Counted from the stretch's first letter, positions 1 to 8,965 are shown. The stretch: 64,000 bases of DNA from an uncultured bacterium (GCA_949292215.1 CASEYW010000114.1:1-64000); one strand, 5' to 3'. Notes: generated by a model not told the origin, from the sequence alone. Program-made: numbers and translations.

Positions 1-20
1 GAAAACATTTTTGATCAAGA

Positions 21-51
21 AGGGCCTGCCGAATTAACGGCGGGCCTTTTT
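21..51 (+). terminator. Rho-independent terminator of an upstream gene outside the window
   Basis: An 11-bp GC-rich stem (AGGGCCTGCCG pairing with CGGCGGGCCT, including G-U pairs) with a six-base loop is followed by a T tract. It would end a plus-strand transcript entering from the left. Confidence 0.75.
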
Positions 52-146
52 CATTTTAAATAAATGCGTAAAGTGTTTTTATCAAATTGAAACAAGAGGT
101 TTGCTCACAAGCGACAGGTTTGCGCAAACTGTTTTTCCCTCCCTGA

Positions 147-410
147 GCAAACCGTTTCGCACTATACACCGGATCGGAGGAAGTCGAACTGACCCAGCGG
201 GAAATCGACCTTCTCCGTCTCTTTGCCGCCCATCCGGACGAGGTTCTGAAACGGCAAACCATCCTGAGGCTGGTCTGGGGATCGGAATCGCAGTGTTCCC
301 GAACCCTCGACCAGCACCTTGTCTCGCTGCGGCGGAAACTCGGAGAAGATCCGAAAATGCCGAAATACATCGAAACCGTCTATGGCAGAGGCTACCGGTT
401 CAAACCATAG
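147..410 (+). pseudogene. Orphan OmpR/PhoB-type winged-helix domain (response-regulator C-terminal remnant)
   Basis: The frame reads as a C-terminal effector domain of an OmpR-family response regulator: an LTQREIDLLRLF segment, a VWG turn, a recognition helix resembling RTLDQHLVSLRRKL, and the closing wing VYGRGYRFKP before TAG. The frame is open only from a TGA at 144-146 and contains no plausible ATG, GTG or TTG start before the domain. No receiver domain is visible upstream, where a terminator lies instead. I read it as a decayed gene fragment. It could be functional only through a non-canonical start. Domain identity is good; pseudogene status is inference. Confidence 0.6.
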
Positions 411-419
411 CGGCTCTTT

Positions 420-2783
420 TCACTTGATTTTCGCCAATCCCATCGTCATATCCTCTCCTCTCCGGAGCGCCTCGGCGAAGGAGAAGTCCCTCCCGGCAAA
501 CAGCTCAAACCGAAAGACCATAAGCCCGTTGCTGTCCGCCGGGAAATTGGTATCCCACGTGTTGTCGAACAACAGCGGCCAGACATCGTGCGTATTCTCC
601 GGAAGTGCCCGCACCTTATCACAGAAGTACGGCTTGCAGAAACTCAGCAGGGCATTGTCCGACTGATACAAGGCAAGCCTTTCCGCACCGTTGGCATAGA
701 GTACGCATCCGTCAACCGCATAATAGTCCATGCAGGATCCTGGTATCTGCTCCACGCCCGGATGATATTCCTCTCCTCCGGAAGAAATCTCCGGCAGAAC
801 ATTTTTCATGCCTCCCAGCGCAATATGCAGCGAAAAGACTTCCGGATCGAAGTCCGGCTTCCGGTCAATCGTCAGGGTCAGGCGGACACGCGGCTCTCCG
901 TTCCAGAACTCCAGTTTCCGGCATCCCGCATACAAAGCCGGATGCGAAAAGAACTGGCGAATCTCAAACATTCCATCATGATCCACCCGTTCTGCCTTCC
1001 GGTAAACAGCTTTCCGGAGCACAACGGATTCGCGGATCATCGATAGGCGCTTTTTCCGGTCCATCTCCCCGAAAATCCTGCGATAACCATCGCGGGGGAA
1101 CTCTCCGGTCACACGTTTGGAAACAAACTCTCCGGTTCCTTTTGTAAACAGCGGGAATCCGATATTTTCAAAACGGGCGCTTTCCGGCCAACCCTTCGAA
1201 TCGCAATTCAAACGCCAGAGCGTTTCCCGGCAGGAAGGTTCCACAGGATCAGCAATCAGCTCAAATTCCCGAACCTCACCCGCTGCGATTTCACCGCTCC
1301 AGAAGCCGCAAAGGGTGTCCGGCACCCGGTCTCCATGAACTCGCGAACGGTTCCAGATGCTGCATTCGGAACGATTGGCCGGGACCTGGAAATTGTTCCA
1401 TCCGGGGAAGGTTTCCAATGCGGCTTTCCGTCCGGTTTTCCGATCAAGCACGGAATGCGGAGTGCCGCGAAGCACATGCAATGGAAATGTCACAAATTCC
1501 GAAAGAGCCTCTCCGGAAGGATTGAACAGAATCATCGTTCCGGAGAGAGGAGAAATCCTCTTCCGTACCGCATCGGCAAATGCGAGATCCAGTTCAGCGG
1601 CAGGAAGAAACGCCCGATTGCTTTTCAGGGCGGCTGTCGCCTGAGACATCTCGCTCCACGGCCGCGAAACGCTGTCCCAGCTGTCCCAGCTGTGTTCATT
1701 GAAGAAGCAGAGGGATTCGAGAGAACGCCGACGCAAATCGTCTGGGAGCTCTCCGCATCCCCTCTGAAAGAGCGTCAGGATCCGTTTCGCTCTCCGTGAG
1801 GCTGCCATTTCCCGTGGCATTGAAACACTTCCACGAGCCCACCAGTCGGTCCATTCTCCAGAGTAAACGGGAATCTTGGCGCAGGCAGTTTCCACCCGTT
1901 CCATTGCAACCGAAGGAACGGTCAGCTCCAGACGAGGTTCCAGGCCAAGCCGATTCCATTCGCGAATGAATTCACTCAAATTCTCCGGCGGAGGATCATT
2001 GTCGTAGCGGTATTGATTCGTACAGGAAACAGGCAGTTCGGGAAAACGGCCCAGGGTATCTTTCTGTTCCTTGAGCAGCATCGTCAGGGCTGCATGACAG
2101 CGCAGGAGATTGGCTTCGGACACGGAAAAAATCTCCTCTGCCTCCGGTGCATGATACAGAAGATCGGACGCCTCCGGAATCGGTCCGATTCTCCAGTTGC
2201 CGTATCCAAGCATGGAGTGAAAGTTGCCATAGCTGTTGTTCACCCAGACCATCACCGACTTCCCCTCTCCGATCTCCCAGCGGAACAGACACGGCAACGG
2301 AAACGGTGCAGCCCCCAGATAACTGTTCGGCCCCATCCAGAAGCAGCGGATTCCACGTTTGACAGCCGCCCGGACCGCCGCCAGTGGAAGCCCGTTCACA
2401 TCAGTCTGCATTCCCACGGAAAACGGGAAATGGCGCGCGATCTCCGGCGGCAGCCATTCCAGCGCGAACTCCCATTGTGAGCGATCCATGCAGGGTGTGG
2501 AACTGAAGGGAAACGCACAGACCTCATACTGTCCTTTCTTCGCACACCGGATCAATGCGTCATGCCGTTCCGGAGTGGAACGTTCCCACCAGTCGCGCAG
2601 CCCCCAGGTCACTTCCTGCGTCCATTTGAAACGGGAGTCCTCCGGAAAATGTTCTGTCCGGAGCATCAAATCAAGAGCCCGGTCAAGAGCCCGGCACTGA
2701 ATCGTTTCCGTCACTGCGGGATGGTCCGTGTACCCGACATCATAATGCGTATGTGCCACAATGTTAATCCGTTTGACTGGCAT
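420..2783 (-). CDS. GH38-like glycoside hydrolase (alpha-mannosidase superfamily, DUF5054-like)
   Basis: A 787-residue protein beginning MPVKRINIVAHTHYDVGYTD. The H-T-H-Y-D run near residues 11-15 matches the metal-binding start of the GH38 catalytic barrel, and D128 in QTDVNGLP is the expected nucleophile position. No signal peptide is visible, so it probably acts in the cytoplasm on short mannosides or related sugars. The frame stays open further upstream, but start 2783 is preferred because AGAGGA lies about eight bases before it and the family motif begins there. It is divergent from an AraC regulator, which suggests local control. The exact substrate is unknown; DUF5054 relatives are poorly characterised. 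Confidence 0.75.
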   Translation of the reverse strand: MPVKRINIVAHTHYDVGYTDHPAVTETIQCRALDRALDLMLRTEHFPEDSRFKWTQEVTWGLRDWWERSTPERHDALIRCAKKGQYEVCAFPFSSTPCMDRSQWEFALEWLPPEIARHFPFSVGMQTDVNGLPLAAVRAAVKRGIRCFWMGPNSYLGAAPFPLPCLFRWEIGEGKSVMVWVNNSYGNFHSMLGYGNWRIGPIPEASDLLYHAPEAEEIFSVSEANLLRCHAALTMLLKEQKDTLGRFPELPVSCTNQYRYDNDPPPENLSEFIREWNRLGLEPRLELTVPSVAMERVETACAKIPVYSGEWTDWWARGSVSMPREMAASRRAKRILTLFQRGCGELPDDLRRRSLESLCFFNEHSWDSWDSVSRPWSEMSQATAALKSNRAFLPAAELDLAFADAVRKRISPLSGTMILFNPSGEALSEFVTFPLHVLRGTPHSVLDRKTGRKAALETFPGWNNFQVPANRSECSIWNRSRVHGDRVPDTLCGFWSGEIAAGEVREFELIADPVEPSCRETLWRLNCDSKGWPESARFENIGFPLFTKGTGEFVSKRVTGEFPRDGYRRIFGEMDRKKRLSMIRESVVLRKAVYRKAERVDHDGMFEIRQFFSHPALYAGCRKLEFWNGEPRVRLTLTIDRKPDFDPEVFSLHIALGGMKNVLPEISSGGEEYHPGVEQIPGSCMDYYAVDGCVLYANGAERLALYQSDNALLSFCKPYFCDKVRALPENTHDVWPLLFDNTWDTNFPADSNGLMVFRFELFAGRDFSFAEALRRGEDMTMGLAKIK

Positions 2784-2814
2784 GATGAAAAATCCTCTTT
2801 TTTTTCTGATTCGT

Positions 2815-2843
2815 TTGCGAATTCCGCTTTTCTCTATTATTAT
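2815..2843 (+). promoter_or_regulatory. Predicted sigma-70 type promoter for the AraC gene
   Basis: TTGCGA at 2815-2820 and TATTAT at 2838-2843 are separated by 17 bases, upstream of the regulator start at 2898 in a short divergent intergenic region. Confidence 0.4.
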
Positions 2844-2897
2844 ACACGAAAAACAGGATGAGAAAATGGAATTTTTCAGAAAAAAAGATGGATTATT

Positions 2898-3707
2898 ATG
2901 AACAAAATCCCGGCAGAATGGAATTTTCCGCAAGAACTTCTTCTGCCGGAAACGCTCTGGAGCACCCGGTCGGAAACGACCATGCTGTATGCGGAGCGCT
3001 TCCGGGGAACTCGAACCTCTCCAGAGACCGATCGACATCCCTTCTATGAGTTGACCGTTGTCCTGAACGGAACAGGAAAACTGCATATCGGAGATCGTGT
3101 GCGGGAACTTCTGCCGGACACCGTTGTCTTTCTCCCTCCGGGGACTCCGCACCGGGAGGAAGCTGCAGGAAGCCTCGACACCCTCTGGATCGGCTTCCGC
3201 TCTCCACTGACCGAACTTACTGCAACCCGTCCCTTCGTTCTGGAATCGCGACGGGCGGCGGAAACGGCTCTCATCGGCTGGAAAACCGCAACGCCCCGAA
3301 TTCCGGGAAGCGGTTTCGAACTCGACGGTATTCTGCTTGTTCTCATCGGTATTCTGCTCCGCAGCCGGGAAGAAGAACACGCATCATGGCAGGAAACCGT
3401 CTTCGATTATCTGGAATCGCACTGTCATGAAGAGTGCTCCATCGGAACACTCGCCCGGAGATTTCACTGCTCCGAGAGTTATTTTCACCGCAGATTCCGC
3501 GCACTCACGGGAATCCCGCCGAACGAATATCTGATCCGTCTCCGGCTGAAAAAGGTGATCTTCCATCTGCATCACACGGACCTGCCGCTCTGCGGAATTG
3601 CCCCGCTCTGCGGATTTTCCGATCCTTACTATCTGAGCCGTCTTTTCCACAGACGAATGGGAATGAGCGTCGGAGAATTCCGTAAAAAGTATGGAAAAAA
3701 AACTTGA
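2898..3707 (+). CDS. AraC-family transcriptional regulator with N-terminal cupin
   Basis: A 269-residue protein. The first half carries a cupin-like sensor stretch (HPFYELTVVLNGTGKLHIGD, then VVFLPPGTPH). The last 100 residues form the double HTH of AraC regulators, with ARRFHCSESYFHRRFRALTG and a second helix pair around IAPLCGFSDPYYLSRLFHRR. It is divergent from the GH38-like gene and probably controls it in response to a sugar. The stop codon overlaps the -35 element of the promoter of the following IclR gene, so that gene is likely transcribed separately. Confidence 0.88.
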   Translation: MNKIPAEWNFPQELLLPETLWSTRSETTMLYAERFRGTRTSPETDRHPFYELTVVLNGTGKLHIGDRVRELLPDTVVFLPPGTPHREEAAGSLDTLWIGFRSPLTELTATRPFVLESRRAAETALIGWKTATPRIPGSGFELDGILLVLIGILLRSREEEHASWQETVFDYLESHCHEECSIGTLARRFHCSESYFHRRFRALTGIPPNEYLIRLRLKKVIFHLHHTDLPLCGIAPLCGFSDPYYLSRLFHRRMGMSVGEFRKKYGKKT

Positions 3708-3731
3708 CTCCCCGGAAAAAAACGGTATTGT
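3704..3731 (+). promoter_or_regulatory. Predicted promoter for the IclR gene
   Basis: TTGACT (3704-3709), 16-base spacer, TATTGT (3726-3731). It overlaps the end of the AraC gene and supports the IclR start at 3769 rather than the in-frame ATG at 3691, which lies upstream of this promoter. Confidence 0.5.
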
Positions 3732-3768
3732 TTCCCTCAAAATCAATCTTTTCACACAGGATTCGACC

Positions 3769-4518
3769 ATGCCCGCGGAACAAACCGGAAAACCGCTGAT
3801 TCAAGTGCTGGAACGCGCTTTCGACATTCTCGAAATGCTCGCCCGGCGCGATACCCCCATGAGAGCAACCGACATCGCAAATGAACTGGGTCTGAGCCTT
3901 CAGACCACCGGAAATCTGCTGCGCACACTCTATGAGCGGGGATATCTCTCACAGGATGCAAAACGATTTTATCGTCTGGGCGGCCAGTGTTTCTATCTCG
4001 GGTCCTATGCCGACCGCTGGAAAGAACTGCGGAAAGCCGCGGATCGCGCAATCCCGGAACTCTGCAAAACAACTGGACTTCTTGTCTTCGTAGGTGTCAT
4101 CGAAAGCGACAAGCTGTTCTGCATCTCCCTCCGAAGGGAAAATGAAATCGACCCACCTTCCCAGAAATGGGCGGACGAACTTCATTCCACCGCCAGCGGA
4201 CGCCTCCTCCTCGCCGGACTCTCCCCGGAAGAACGGAAAAAACTCCTTGCCCGAACCCTTCGAAAAAAAACACGGAAAACCATTACAGATCCCGATCAGC
4301 TGGAACGCATTTGCGCAACCATCCGGAAACAGGGATTTGCGGAGATTCACGGAGAATCCGTCGATCAGATTCACTCCATTGCTGTGCCGATCCGGAACCG
4401 GGATGGAGAAATCATCGCGGCACTGGCGCTCTCCGGCGACAAAACCGAATGGAACAAAACCTCCAGAAAAGAGAAACTCGAACGAATGACCCGGACCGCA
4501 AACGCCATCCGGCTCTGA
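3769..4518 (+). CDS. IclR-family transcriptional regulator
   Basis: A 249-residue protein from the ATG at 3769, preceded by CAGGA nine bases upstream. Residues about 8-65 form the winged HTH of the IclR family (ALERAFDILEML-like start, then RATDIANELGLSLQTTGNLL). The remainder matches the IclR effector-binding domain, including the conserved ELHSTASGRLLLAGL segment and GFAEIHGESVDQIHSIAVPI near the C-terminus. Such proteins usually bind small carboxylates or aromatic/sugar metabolites; the ligand here is unknown. It converges on the GT8 gene, whose stop lies seven bases away. Confidence 0.88.
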   Translation: MPAEQTGKPLIQVLERAFDILEMLARRDTPMRATDIANELGLSLQTTGNLLRTLYERGYLSQDAKRFYRLGGQCFYLGSYADRWKELRKAADRAIPELCKTTGLLVFVGVIESDKLFCISLRRENEIDPPSQKWADELHSTASGRLLLAGLSPEERKKLLARTLRKKTRKTITDPDQLERICATIRKQGFAEIHGESVDQIHSIAVPIRNRDGEIIAALALSGDKTEWNKTSRKEKLERMTRTANAIRL

Positions 4519-4524
4519 AGTGGT

Positions 4525-5475
4525 TCAGAGCGGAACGACCGGAATCTCCCAGTTGATATCCTTTCGCGACCAGGGAGTCTGAAGTTTCGGCTTCTTCACC
4601 CTGCCGTTGAACCATTTCTTCAGCAGAGAACGCCAGCGGAACTCTCCAGCAAACGGAGTCAGTTTCATATACTCCCAGTAATACGAGGAGTAGGGATGAT
4701 GCGTCGTTTTCCCGATCCGCCACGGTTTGTGCACACCAGTGAAGTGAGCAATGCCGGGATGATGGATTGCTTCCAGAGTCTCCGCTTCCGAATAAAGCGC
4801 CGGATTCACCGGATTCCGATAAACAGAAGTGGTCAGATTCCATTTCAACGGCAGCAATTTGTATCCACCGCGATAAGCAATATTCAGAATGTCCTGATCT
4901 GGATATTTCAACTTGTCCATGCAGGTTTCGTAAATCTCCCGGAAGCGCGCCTCATCGCCGGCGGCACGCATTGCAGCAAGATCAAACACCATCACACCGG
5001 AGTTCAAATACGGATTCTCCGCAATGAGCCCGAGCCTGTTTTTATGCTCCGGAGTCACTTTTACGGCAACCGCTCCGGTCCTGCAGGAATCCAGAGAAGT
5101 CCGCCATAGCTCCAGGACATCCGACAGAAGCAGAAGATCGCAGTCCAGGTAAACGATCCTGGAAACATCCGGCAGGAGAGAGGGCAGAATCAAACGGTAA
5201 TATGCCGCTTCAGTCCAGTTGCTCCGATAAATGCGCCAATCAGCAAACGCCGACGCCGGGATCAGAACCGGAATCAGTCGAAAAGCACAGACGGATTCCA
5301 AACTGCGGATTTTTTTTAAATCAGCTTCGTTCAAGTCCCTGTGCAGCAGATAAAGATTCAAGCCGACGTCTCCCACCTTTGAATTGCGGCGGTGCACCAG
5401 CAGAGAAGCAATTGCCGTACAGGCATGCGGCAGATAGTTGCGGTCCGTTGCAAGAGCAATATTGACTGTTTCCAT
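4525..5475 (-). CDS. GT8-family glycosyltransferase (LgtC/GspA-like)
   Basis: A 316-residue soluble protein. The N-terminus (VNIALATDRNYLPHACTAIASLL) is the nucleotide-binding start of family GT8, D111-C-D113 within IVYLDCDLLLL is the metal-binding DXD motif, and NSGVMVFD and HFTGVHKPW are the typical acceptor-site and C-terminal metal-ligand blocks. It probably transfers galactose or glucose from a UDP donor to a lipopolysaccharide or another glycan. It follows gltA on the same strand after 23 bases, so the two may be co-transcribed, although no functional link is obvious. Confidence 0.85.
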   Translation of the reverse strand: METVNIALATDRNYLPHACTAIASLLVHRRNSKVGDVGLNLYLLHRDLNEADLKKIRSLESVCAFRLIPVLIPASAFADWRIYRSNWTEAAYYRLILPSLLPDVSRIVYLDCDLLLLSDVLELWRTSLDSCRTGAVAVKVTPEHKNRLGLIAENPYLNSGVMVFDLAAMRAAGDEARFREIYETCMDKLKYPDQDILNIAYRGGYKLLPLKWNLTTSVYRNPVNPALYSEAETLEAIHHPGIAHFTGVHKPWRIGKTTHHPYSSYYWEYMKLTPFAGEFRWRSLLKKWFNGRVKKPKLQTPWSRKDINWEIPVVPL

Positions 5476-5498
5476 TCAACCGCCCTCCCCGGCAGGAC

Positions 5499-6770
5499 TC
5501 AGAGTTTCGTTTTGCAGCGCTTGCCGACATAAATCTGACGCGGACGGACTATTTTCGTATTCATGCCGATCATCTCCTTCCAGTGAGCAATCCAGCCAGG
5601 CAGACGAGCAAGCGCGAACATCACCGTAAACATATTCTCCGGAATTCCAAGCGCACGGTAAACAATTCCGGAATAAAAGTCCACATTCGGATACAGATGA
5701 CGCGAAATGAAATAGTCATCAGAAAGCGCAATCTTCTCCAGCTGCATTGCAACATCAAGAAGAGGATCCTTGATCTTCATCTTCCGGAGAAAATCGTGAC
5801 ACTCCTTCTTGATGATAACGGCACGCGGATCAAAAGTCTTGTACACCCGATGCCCGAATCCCATCAAACGCGCCGGATTGTTCTTGTCCTTGACCTTCTG
5901 CATGAACTTTTCCACGTTGCCGGTGCGCTCAATGTAGCTGAGCATCTCAACGACCTCCTGATTAGCGCCGCCGTGAAGCGGTCCGGACAACGCGGACATA
6001 CCCGCGGAAATCGTCGCATAAAGATTGACCTGCGCACTGCCGATCGTCCGGACAGTTGTCGTCGAACAGTTCTGCTCGTGATCCGCATGAAGAATCAGCA
6101 GGATATTCAGAATCCGCACCGCCTCCGGAGCAATCTTGTACGGAACAACCGGCGAATCAAACATCATGTTGAGAAAGTTTGCGCAGTAGGAAAGATCCTG
6201 ACGCGGATAGACAACCGGTTCGCCGATACTCTTTTTGTAAGCCATCGCCGCCATCGTGCGCACCATGGAGATCAGCCGCGCCGTGGAAAGCTCGATATCC
6301 TCCTTCATGGAAAGGAGGTCCACATTCGGGTAGAATGCCGCAAGCGCATTGATCATGGTGGAGAGAATGTGCATCGGATGCGCCCCGCGCGGAAAATGAT
6401 CGAAAAAGTGACGCATATCTTCATGAACAAGAGAGTTGCGGTTCAGCAGCTTTGAAAACTCCACCTTCTCCTCCTCACTCGGAAGAGAACCGTGAACCAG
6501 CAGATAGGCGACCTCAATAAAAAGATGCTTGTCTACAAGATCCTCCACAGGAATGCCGCGGTAGCGCAGAATTCCCCGTTCGCCGTCGACAAATGTAATT
6601 TTACTGTAACAGGCAGCAGTATTCATGAATCCGGGATCAATCGTGACATATCCGGTCTGTTTCCGCAACATGCCGATATCCACTCCTTTTTCCCCTTCGG
6701 TTCCGGTGATGACGGGCAGCTGGATTTCTTTGTCATCGATTCTCAATGTGGCAAATTCTGCAGGTTTCAT
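5499..6770 (-). CDS. gltA: Citrate synthase
   Basis: A 423-residue hexameric-type citrate synthase that condenses acetyl-CoA with oxaloacetate. The catalytic residues are visible: H266 in LHGGANQ, H307 in MGFGHRVYKTFDPRA and D364 in NVDFYSGI, plus H231 in ILHADHEQNCST. Length matches the E. coli enzyme. The ATG at 6770 is preceded by GGAAGGAG at good spacing, and a clear promoter lies about 50 bases upstream. A GT8 gene follows on the same strand. Confidence 0.97.
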   Translation of the reverse strand: MKPAEFATLRIDDKEIQLPVITGTEGEKGVDIGMLRKQTGYVTIDPGFMNTAACYSKITFVDGERGILRYRGIPVEDLVDKHLFIEVAYLLVHGSLPSEEEKVEFSKLLNRNSLVHEDMRHFFDHFPRGAHPMHILSTMINALAAFYPNVDLLSMKEDIELSTARLISMVRTMAAMAYKKSIGEPVVYPRQDLSYCANFLNMMFDSPVVPYKIAPEAVRILNILLILHADHEQNCSTTTVRTIGSAQVNLYATISAGMSALSGPLHGGANQEVVEMLSYIERTGNVEKFMQKVKDKNNPARLMGFGHRVYKTFDPRAVIIKKECHDFLRKMKIKDPLLDVAMQLEKIALSDDYFISRHLYPNVDFYSGIVYRALGIPENMFTVMFALARLPGWIAHWKEMIGMNTKIVRPRQIYVGKRCKTKL

Positions 6771-6820
6771 GGGGATGGCTCCTTCCGGTAACAGGATACA
6801 ACTATTTACGAAAACCTGAT

Positions 6821-6849
6821 AATTTAACCTGATTTTCCCAGTTTTTCAA
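6821..6849 (-). promoter_or_regulatory. Predicted promoter for gltA
   Basis: Read on the minus strand: TTGAAA (6849-6844), 17-base spacer, TAAATT (6826-6821), placing transcription start roughly 45 bases before the gltA ATG. The rest of 6771-6880 shows nothing else recognisable. Confidence 0.6.
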
Positions 6850-6880
6850 GCAGATGTCCGTTTTTTCACAAGAATCCCAT

Positions 6881-6913
6881 TTAAAAAAGAAACGGACGCT
6901 TGAAAGCGTCCGT
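6881..6913 (-). terminator. Terminator of the hsp20 operon
   Basis: A perfect nine-base stem ACGGACGCT/AGCGTCCGT with loop TGAA (6892-6913) is followed on the minus strand by a T-rich tract, 35 bases after the last hsp20 stop codon. Confidence 0.8.
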
Positions 6914-6947
6914 CGCTCAGCACATTGGCTCAACAAGAATTCCGATG

Positions 6948-7283
6948 TTATTCCACGGTAATCTTGTGAACTTTAGCGCTGTCGGATTTCGGCAGGACCA
7001 GAGTCAGCACACCATCCTGCGTTTTGGCGGAAATCTTTTCGATGTCGATTCCGTCGGAGAGCTGGAACTCGCGTTTGAAAACGACCGCCCTGCCGTCACG
7101 ACGGAGCGAACTTGCCGCACTCATCGTCATCACTCTGTTTTTGACTTCAATGCTGACTGTCTTGCTGTTTGCACCCGGAACTTCGAACCACATGGTGATT
7201 CCATCGTTTCCCTCCAGAATATCAACAAGGGGCATCAGGACCAGGGTCTCGTTCACAGCATCGTTGGCAAAATCATGATTCAT
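6948..7283 (-). CDS. Hsp20/alpha-crystallin small heat-shock protein (second of pair)
   Basis: A 111-residue protein with an alpha-crystallin fold: a GITMWFEVPGA segment, a KNRVMTMSA strand, FKREFQL, then DGVLTLVLPK near the C-terminus. It is an ATP-independent holdase. AAAGGAGA sits eight bases before the ATG at 7283; an alternative in-frame ATG ten codons upstream (7313) has no comparable ribosome binding site. It lies 36 bases downstream of a larger Hsp20 gene, and the two are probably expressed together and terminate at 6881-6913. The N-terminal arm is short. Confidence 0.88.
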   Translation of the reverse strand: MNHDFANDAVNETLVLMPLVDILEGNDGITMWFEVPGANSKTVSIEVKNRVMTMSAASSLRRDGRAVVFKREFQLSDGIDIEKISAKTQDGVLTLVLPKSDSAKVHKITVE

Positions 7284-7319
7284 GGCAAAATCTCCTTTCA
7301 TCTCAAACTTCATTGTCTT

Positions 7320-7778
7320 TTACTCCACGTTGACGACATGGGATGCCGGTTTTTCGGCTTCTTCGCGCGGCAACGTCACCGTGAGAATACCGTCGACGCA
7401 TTTTGCTTTTGTCTCAGCGCCAACAACCCGAACCGGAATTTTAACCGTTTCCTCATACTCTTCATAGGAACGTTCACGCCGGATATAGCGGCTTGTCTCA
7501 TCCGCCTTGACCTCATCGGAACGTTTTGCACGGATGGTCAGATAATCTCCGACCACTTCCACGCTCACATCCGCGGGTTTGCAGCCGGGAACCGGAAGTT
7601 TTACCGTAACATCCGTCTTGCCGACTTCCAGTTCCAGACGGTTTTCGCTGTGTGTACCGAACAACTCAGGCACAAAGTCCGTCACCTGACCGACCACTTC
7701 GCGGAAAAGATCGTCAAACCCGTAAAGAGTCGGGGGGAAAAGATTGCCTTTCTTCTGCCATCTTGTCAATTTACTCAT
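7320..7778 (-). CDS. Hsp20/alpha-crystallin small heat-shock protein (first of pair)
   Basis: A 152-residue protein beginning MSKLTRWQKKGNLFPP. The alpha-crystallin domain covers about residues 45-145, with VTVKLPVPGCKPADVSVEV and the closing DGILTVTLPR. ACAGGAGGTG lies just before the ATG at 7778, which makes this start preferable to longer in-frame alternatives. It is the first gene of a two-gene hsp20 unit. A sigma-54-like promoter element lies about 60 bases upstream. Paired Hsp20 proteins often form mixed oligomers; that is family knowledge, not shown here. Confidence 0.9.
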   Translation of the reverse strand: MSKLTRWQKKGNLFPPTLYGFDDLFREVVGQVTDFVPELFGTHSENRLELEVGKTDVTVKLPVPGCKPADVSVEVVGDYLTIRAKRSDEVKADETSRYIRRERSYEEYEETVKIPVRVVGAETKAKCVDGILTVTLPREEAEKPASHVVNVE

Positions 7779-7837
7779 TTGTACACCTCCTGTATTTGTA
7801 TCGTGATCGAGTTTTTTCTCTCGACAATCTCTGCAAT

Positions 7838-7854
7838 AGCACACCGCATGCCAA
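7838..7854 (-). promoter_or_regulatory. Candidate sigma-54 (-24/-12) promoter of the hsp20 pair
   Basis: On the minus strand the 17-mer TTGGCATGCGGTGTGCT matches the -24/-12 consensus at 11 of 13 defined positions, with GG and GC separated by exactly 10 bases. It lies about 60 bases upstream of the first hsp20 ATG. No other good promoter was seen in this leader. Confidence 0.5.
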
Positions 7855-7900
7855 CTCTTTCAATCGTTCAAACAGAGATGCACGGCAGATCGGCAAATAC

Positions 7901-7924
7901 AAAAAGAGACTTTTTGTCTCTTTT
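7901..7924 (-). terminator. Terminator of the radical SAM gene
   Basis: A symmetrical hairpin AAAAGAGAC / GTCTCTTTT with a five-base loop, followed by T residues in both directions. It lies downstream of the radical SAM gene that ends at 8003. Confidence 0.7.
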
Positions 7925-8002
7925 ATCAACTTAAAATATTGAGACATAATGACACATGTCACAACAAAAAAACCATCACATCCTTCCCATCACACCATGA
8001 AA

Positions 8003-8965
8003 TCAGCTTTTCTTTTCCGCCCGGTAATAGATTCCGCGCGGACCAGATTCGCTGGAGATCAATCCAGCCTTTTCCATGCGGCGGAGATTTGCGATCAGAT
8101 TCGCCTCGTTGAATCCAAGCGCCACAGCCAGATCCTTTGCCGTACAGGGACGCGACGCGACAGTAGCAATAATTTTCCGGTTGTATTCCTCCGTCGAGAG
8201 TTGTTCCGGCTCGCTTTTCCGCGCCGCACGACCGCCGATCAGCTCCACCGGGGCCGCACGGCGGATGATCTCCGCCATTGCCTGGAGCTTTTCCGCGGAT
8301 GGAATCCCTACGCTGCGTTCGGTCCCGGGACGATCCAGCGTATTCAACTGCACCTTGTCCGGACGGATCATCTCGACCATCCGGCGGAAGCGTTCGGCAG
8401 ACTCCACAGAATCGTTGATTCCTTCCGCAATAAACAGCTCAAGCCACATCTGCGCGTTTGAAATGGTACGGAAATCGGCGATGCCGCGGGCGATTTTTTC
8501 AATGGAAAGCCCCGGAGCGGGGCGGTTCAGCTTCTGAAACTCCTCCTCATTGGAACCGTCGAGAGAAGGGACAATCAATTCCACTGGCGCCAGTTCTTTT
8601 GCAATCAAGGGATCCGTCAGACAGAAGGAATTGGTCAGCAGACATAACTTGACTTCGGGATATTTCGTTTCGATATGGGCGATGATCTCTCCGATGTGCG
8701 AATGCAGAGTCGGTTCTCCCGTTCCGGAAAACGTGATGTAATCAATGCGAGGGTGCTTTTCCAGAGCCTCGTCAATCTGTCGGATCGCCAGGGCGGTCGG
8801 GAAGTACTCTTTCCGTTCTGTGGTCAGATTTGTGGTTTTGCCGCACTCGCAGTAAATGCAGTCCATGGAACAGGTTTTGCAGGGGACAAGATCAACACCG
8901 AGGGAAATTCCGAGCCGCCGGGAGGGGATCGGACCGAAAATACAGCTATCTTTTGCAAGATTCAT
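8003..8965 (-). CDS. Radical SAM protein with C-terminal winged-helix domain
   Basis: A 320-residue protein with the radical SAM cluster motif C32-x3-C36-x2-C39 (TCSMDCIYC), followed by YITFSGTGEPTLHS, which is the usual glycine-rich SAM-binding strand. Additional cysteines C29 and C41 flank the motif. After about residue 245 the sequence resembles a winged HTH (KDLAVALGFNEANLIANLRRME). This two-part layout occurs in a family of uncharacterised radical SAM proteins; the substrate is unknown. GGAG precedes the ATG at 8965 by six bases; longer in-frame starts exist up to 9019. It is divergent from the WecA-type gene. Confidence 0.85.
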   Translation of the reverse strand: MNLAKDSCIFGPIPSRRLGISLGVDLVPCKTCSMDCIYCECGKTTNLTTERKEYFPTALAIRQIDEALEKHPRIDYITFSGTGEPTLHSHIGEIIAHIETKYPEVKLCLLTNSFCLTDPLIAKELAPVELIVPSLDGSNEEEFQKLNRPAPGLSIEKIARGIADFRTISNAQMWLELFIAEGINDSVESAERFRRMVEMIRPDKVQLNTLDRPGTERSVGIPSAEKLQAMAEIIRRAAPVELIGGRAARKSEPEQLSTEEYNRKIIATVASRPCTAKDLAVALGFNEANLIANLRRMEKAGLISSESGPRGIYYRAEKKS

